This document shows positions 61,878 to 64,000 of a stretch of DNA of 64,000 nucleotides, in pieces. Below the pieces are notes generated by a model. It saw only the letters and a list, made by a program, of their open reading frames with translations. It did not search any database and was not told where the DNA came from. Numbering within the stretch: position 1 is the first letter of the stretch; each line of letters begins with the position of its first letter. The position numbers and the translations under genes were made by a program. This stretch comes from Dehalococcoidia bacterium UBA1141. Lineage in GTDB: Bacteria; Chloroflexota; Dehalococcoidia; Lucifugimonadales; UBA3495. Location of the stretch: contig DCAE01000109.1 in the NCBI GenBank assembly GCA_002311385.1, forward strand, positions 103,365 through 167,364, read 5' to 3'.

Positions 61878-63910
61878 ATGAGATTCAAGTTTCCGATACT
61901 CGCCCTATTGATGACACTGGCAGTAGGTATACTTGCCGCTTGCGGCGGCGATGCCACCGCCACGCCGACCACCGTTGAGGTGGAAAAAATCGTAGAAGTT
62001 GAAAAGATTGTCGAGGTCGAAAAGATTGTAGAAGTAACGCCGACCCTCGTGAGTTGACCGTCTCAGTGGGTTCCGGCCGAGACACTGAGGTAGTTATAGC
62101 TTTCTTGCCTTCGATGCTCAGCGTTCGAGCCGGGGACACCGTTACTTGGAAGCTGAACGCAGATGAGATTCACACCGTTTCGTTCTTGAGCGGCGCACCA
62201 ACACCGAGGTTTGAAAGGCCAATTCCGGATGCCGGACCCACTGACTTTATGCTAAACCCCCAGGCTGCGTTCCCCACACGGGCGCCCGGAGCCCCTGTGG
62301 AGACTTGCAGCGGCACCGGATTCGCCAGCTCGGGCACGATGTCCGATGTTCCCCCGGCTCCGGGAGCACCACCCAACAATGAGTTTAGCCTAATATTTGA
62401 CACCCCTGGAACCTACGATTTCGTTTGCATCATCCACCCGTTCCAGATCGGAACGATTGAAGTCTTGGCCTCAAACGCCCAAGACGTGCCTTCGCAGGCT
62501 GACATAGACGCCCAAGCAGAGGCGCAATTAGCGCCGTTACTTGTGGAGTTGGAGCAGATCAAGCAAAGCTCCCCGATCGCGGTCACCCAAGAGGCCGGTC
62601 CCAATGGCACTACTATATGGCACGAGCAAGCAGGAACTCGTGGCCTCAGCAATTTCACCGAAGTTTTCGAATTCTTGGCCAAGGACATCACAATTCAGGA
62701 AGGGGATACGGTAGTCTGGACCTCACCCACCTTCCACACTGTGACATTCCATCCCGGACAGGACGCACCTGAGTTTGTGGTTCCAGAACCACAAGATGCC
62801 GGACCTCCATTGCTTAGGATAAATCCGGCCGTGTTATTCCCGGTGAAGCCGGCCTCCGAATTTAATGGAACCGGATATTGGAACTCTGGCACCATCGGTC
62901 TGGCCGCACCTTTTGGCACAAACTTTAGCATGACGTTCAGTCAAACCGGGTCATTCGATTATATCTGCGCTCTGCACGTGTCGATGGGCATGGAAGGCTC
63001 AGTCACTGTGGTCGAGCGCCAAGCGCCCCACACAGCGTTGCTGGACGCGAATTTATTCGAATACCCCGAAGGTCTGGCTATTGACGGCGAAGGCAACATC
63101 TACGCTGGCATGGCTCCCGCCGGCGAGATTAAGAAAATCACCCCGTCTGGCGACGTAGCCACCTACGCCCAGTTGCCAGCTCCTGGAGCCGGTTTCTTGG
63201 TTGGCATGGACTTCGACGCCGCGGGCGACCTTTATGCCGCCATGTCTTCCTTCGACCCCGAGACCCATGGGATATGGAAGATTTCAGATGACGGCGCCAC
63301 CACCGAGTTATTCGACAGCCTACCGGTAGCAGGATTCCCCAACGTTCTCGCATTTAATAGCGATGGCGAGATGTTCGTCACCGACACCATCGGTGGAGGT
63401 ATATGGCAGGTAGATTCGCAAGGCAACGTCAGCACGTGGGCCATGGACGAATCCATGATTGGGGCCATTCCCCCAGGCCCGCTGGGTTTCCCCATAGGCG
63501 CAAATGGCCTAGCCTTTGACGAAGGCAAGACATACGTTTACGTCAGTGTTACCGATAAGAGCCGCATCGTCCGCATTCTCGTAGAAGAGGACGGCTCCGC
63601 AGGCGATGTTGAGGTCTTCGTTGAGGACACGGCCAACCTGGGCGGCCCCGACGGCCTGACGTTTGGCCCATCTGGCACTCTATACGTCGCCCTCTTCGGA
63701 AGCGACGGGGTGGCGATGGTGTCCCCAAGTGGTGAAATCAGCCCAATCGTGTCCGGAGGACGACTACAGAATCCTTCTGACGTCAAGTTTGGCATTGGCG
63801 ATGACAGTAACACGCTGTATATCGCCAACTTCGCAGCGGCCCGCCTACTCGGCTTGGTGCCCGGCACGCCCCTGCCCGGAGTGCTAATGACGCATATAGC
63901 CACTCCTTAG
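61878..63910 (+). pseudogene. Cupredoxin / beta-propeller lipoprotein, frameshifted after the linker
   Basis: ATG 61878 opens a lipoprotein signal peptide (lipobox LAAC, then Gly-Gly-Asp), a Thr/Pro linker and three VEKIVE repeats ending VTPTLV-S-stop at 62057. The next frame (from TTG 62054) begins LTVSVGSGRDTEVVIAF and has no signal of its own. Restoring one G (GTGGAGTTG in place of GTGAGTTG) joins them as VTPTLVELTVSVG. The mature part has two cupredoxin-like domains, each with late His and Cys (FVCIIHPFQIG; YICALHVSMGM) that look like copper ligands, then an SMP-30/NHL beta-propeller (DGEGNIYAG, DAAGDLYAA, GPSGTLYVA). It is either a recent frameshift or a sequence error. Likely an exported copper protein of unknown function. 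Confidence 0.8.
61980..62033 (+). repeat. 3 x 18-bp in-frame repeat in the lipoprotein linker
   Basis: GTGGAAAAAATCGTAGAA, GTTGAAAAGATTGTCGAG and GTCGAAAAGATTGTAGAA encode three VEKIVE units, a spacer between the lipid anchor and the cupredoxin domain. Confidence 0.85.
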
Positions 63911-63940
63911 GGTTCCACAAATGGTTGTTAGATAGTCCCA

Positions 63941-63974
63941 TAGGGCGGCCTCGTGAGCGTGCGAGGCCGCCCTA
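63941..63974 (+). terminator. Rho-independent terminator after the lipoprotein gene
   Basis: TAGGGCGGCCTCG (63941-63953) pairs perfectly with CGAGGCCGCCCTA (63962-63974), followed by CCCTTTTATTT. Confidence 0.9.
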
Positions 63975-64000
63975 CCCTTTTATTTGAAACACGTGATAGA

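Noticed and set aside
1..64000. CRISPR arrays, insertion sequences, prophage or integrases
   Set aside because: No regularly spaced repeats with unique spacers, transposase, integrase or phage structural genes were seen. The short tandem repeats have no spacers.

Overview
The window looks like a chromosomal piece of a free-living, probably marine Chloroflexota bacterium (Dehalococcoidia / SAR202-like). This is an inference from gene content: RNase Y, PlsY, an F420-type luciferase-like oxidoreductase, two acyl-CoA-dehydrogenase-like flavoproteins, a GMC oxidoreductase, anaerobic-type corrin synthesis and lipoproteins with (VEKIVE)n or collagen-like linkers. No phage, insertion sequence or CRISPR array was seen. 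The sequence is mostly housekeeping, with an accessory flavour after about 45 kb.

Layout. 0-8 kb: plsY (cut by the left edge), a PHP phosphoesterase, rny, dnaJ, prmA, and an atypical kinase followed by a PP2C phosphatase. 8.5-11.4 kb: an inositol-lipid block (inositol-3-phosphate synthase, GT4 mannosyltransferase-like protein, CDP-alcohol phosphatidyltransferase). 11.5-13.8 kb: a two-domain glutaredoxin-like protein, ribH and an LLM oxidoreductase. 13.8-18.2 kb (minus): nucleotidyltransferase, then moxR - DUF58 - DUF4129, with moxR and the DUF4129 gene both broken. 18.3-24.3 kb: Phd/VapC pair, tRNA-Gln(TTG), nitrilase-family hydrolase, ruvX, alaS, a small SWIM protein. 24.7-34.9 kb: a tetrapyrrole-corrin operon (hemA, cbiC, cbiX, cbiD, cbiT, cbiL, cbiF, cbiG, a flavoprotein, cbiH) closed by a terminator. 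35.2-41.6 kb: a winged-helix protein, the minus-strand operon tyrA-aroA-gmk-lipA, a substrate-binding protein and an alpha/beta hydrolase. 42-45.4 kb: otsA-otsB and a HAD hydrolase. 45.9-63.9 kb: a hybrid histidine kinase, a DsbA/FrnE-like protein, a heterodimeric ABC exporter, an ArsM-like methyltransferase, a second flavoprotein, an NHL lipoprotein (broken), a GMC oxidoreductase, an AhpD-like protein, argS and a cupredoxin/beta-propeller lipoprotein (frameshifted).

The main discovery is a set of three probable selenoproteins hidden by in-frame UGA codons. A DsbA/FrnE-like protein reads U-P-W-C, an AhpD-like protein reads C-x-x-U-x-x-x-H, and an ArsM-like methyltransferase carries UGA at the conserved third Cys position. 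Each UGA is followed by a hairpin whose apical loop lies 17-20 nt downstream, as expected of a bacterial SECIS. Ordinary gene prediction splits or truncates all three genes.

Two other patterns run through the window. First, at least five further genes carry frameshifts or nonsense codons that are not at Cys positions (moxR, DUF4129, phd, the NHL lipoprotein, the cupredoxin lipoprotein); they reflect gene decay or sequence error, and they caution against over-reading the UGAs. Second, short direct tandem duplications of 10-18 bp recur in many intergenic gaps and in a few coding linkers.
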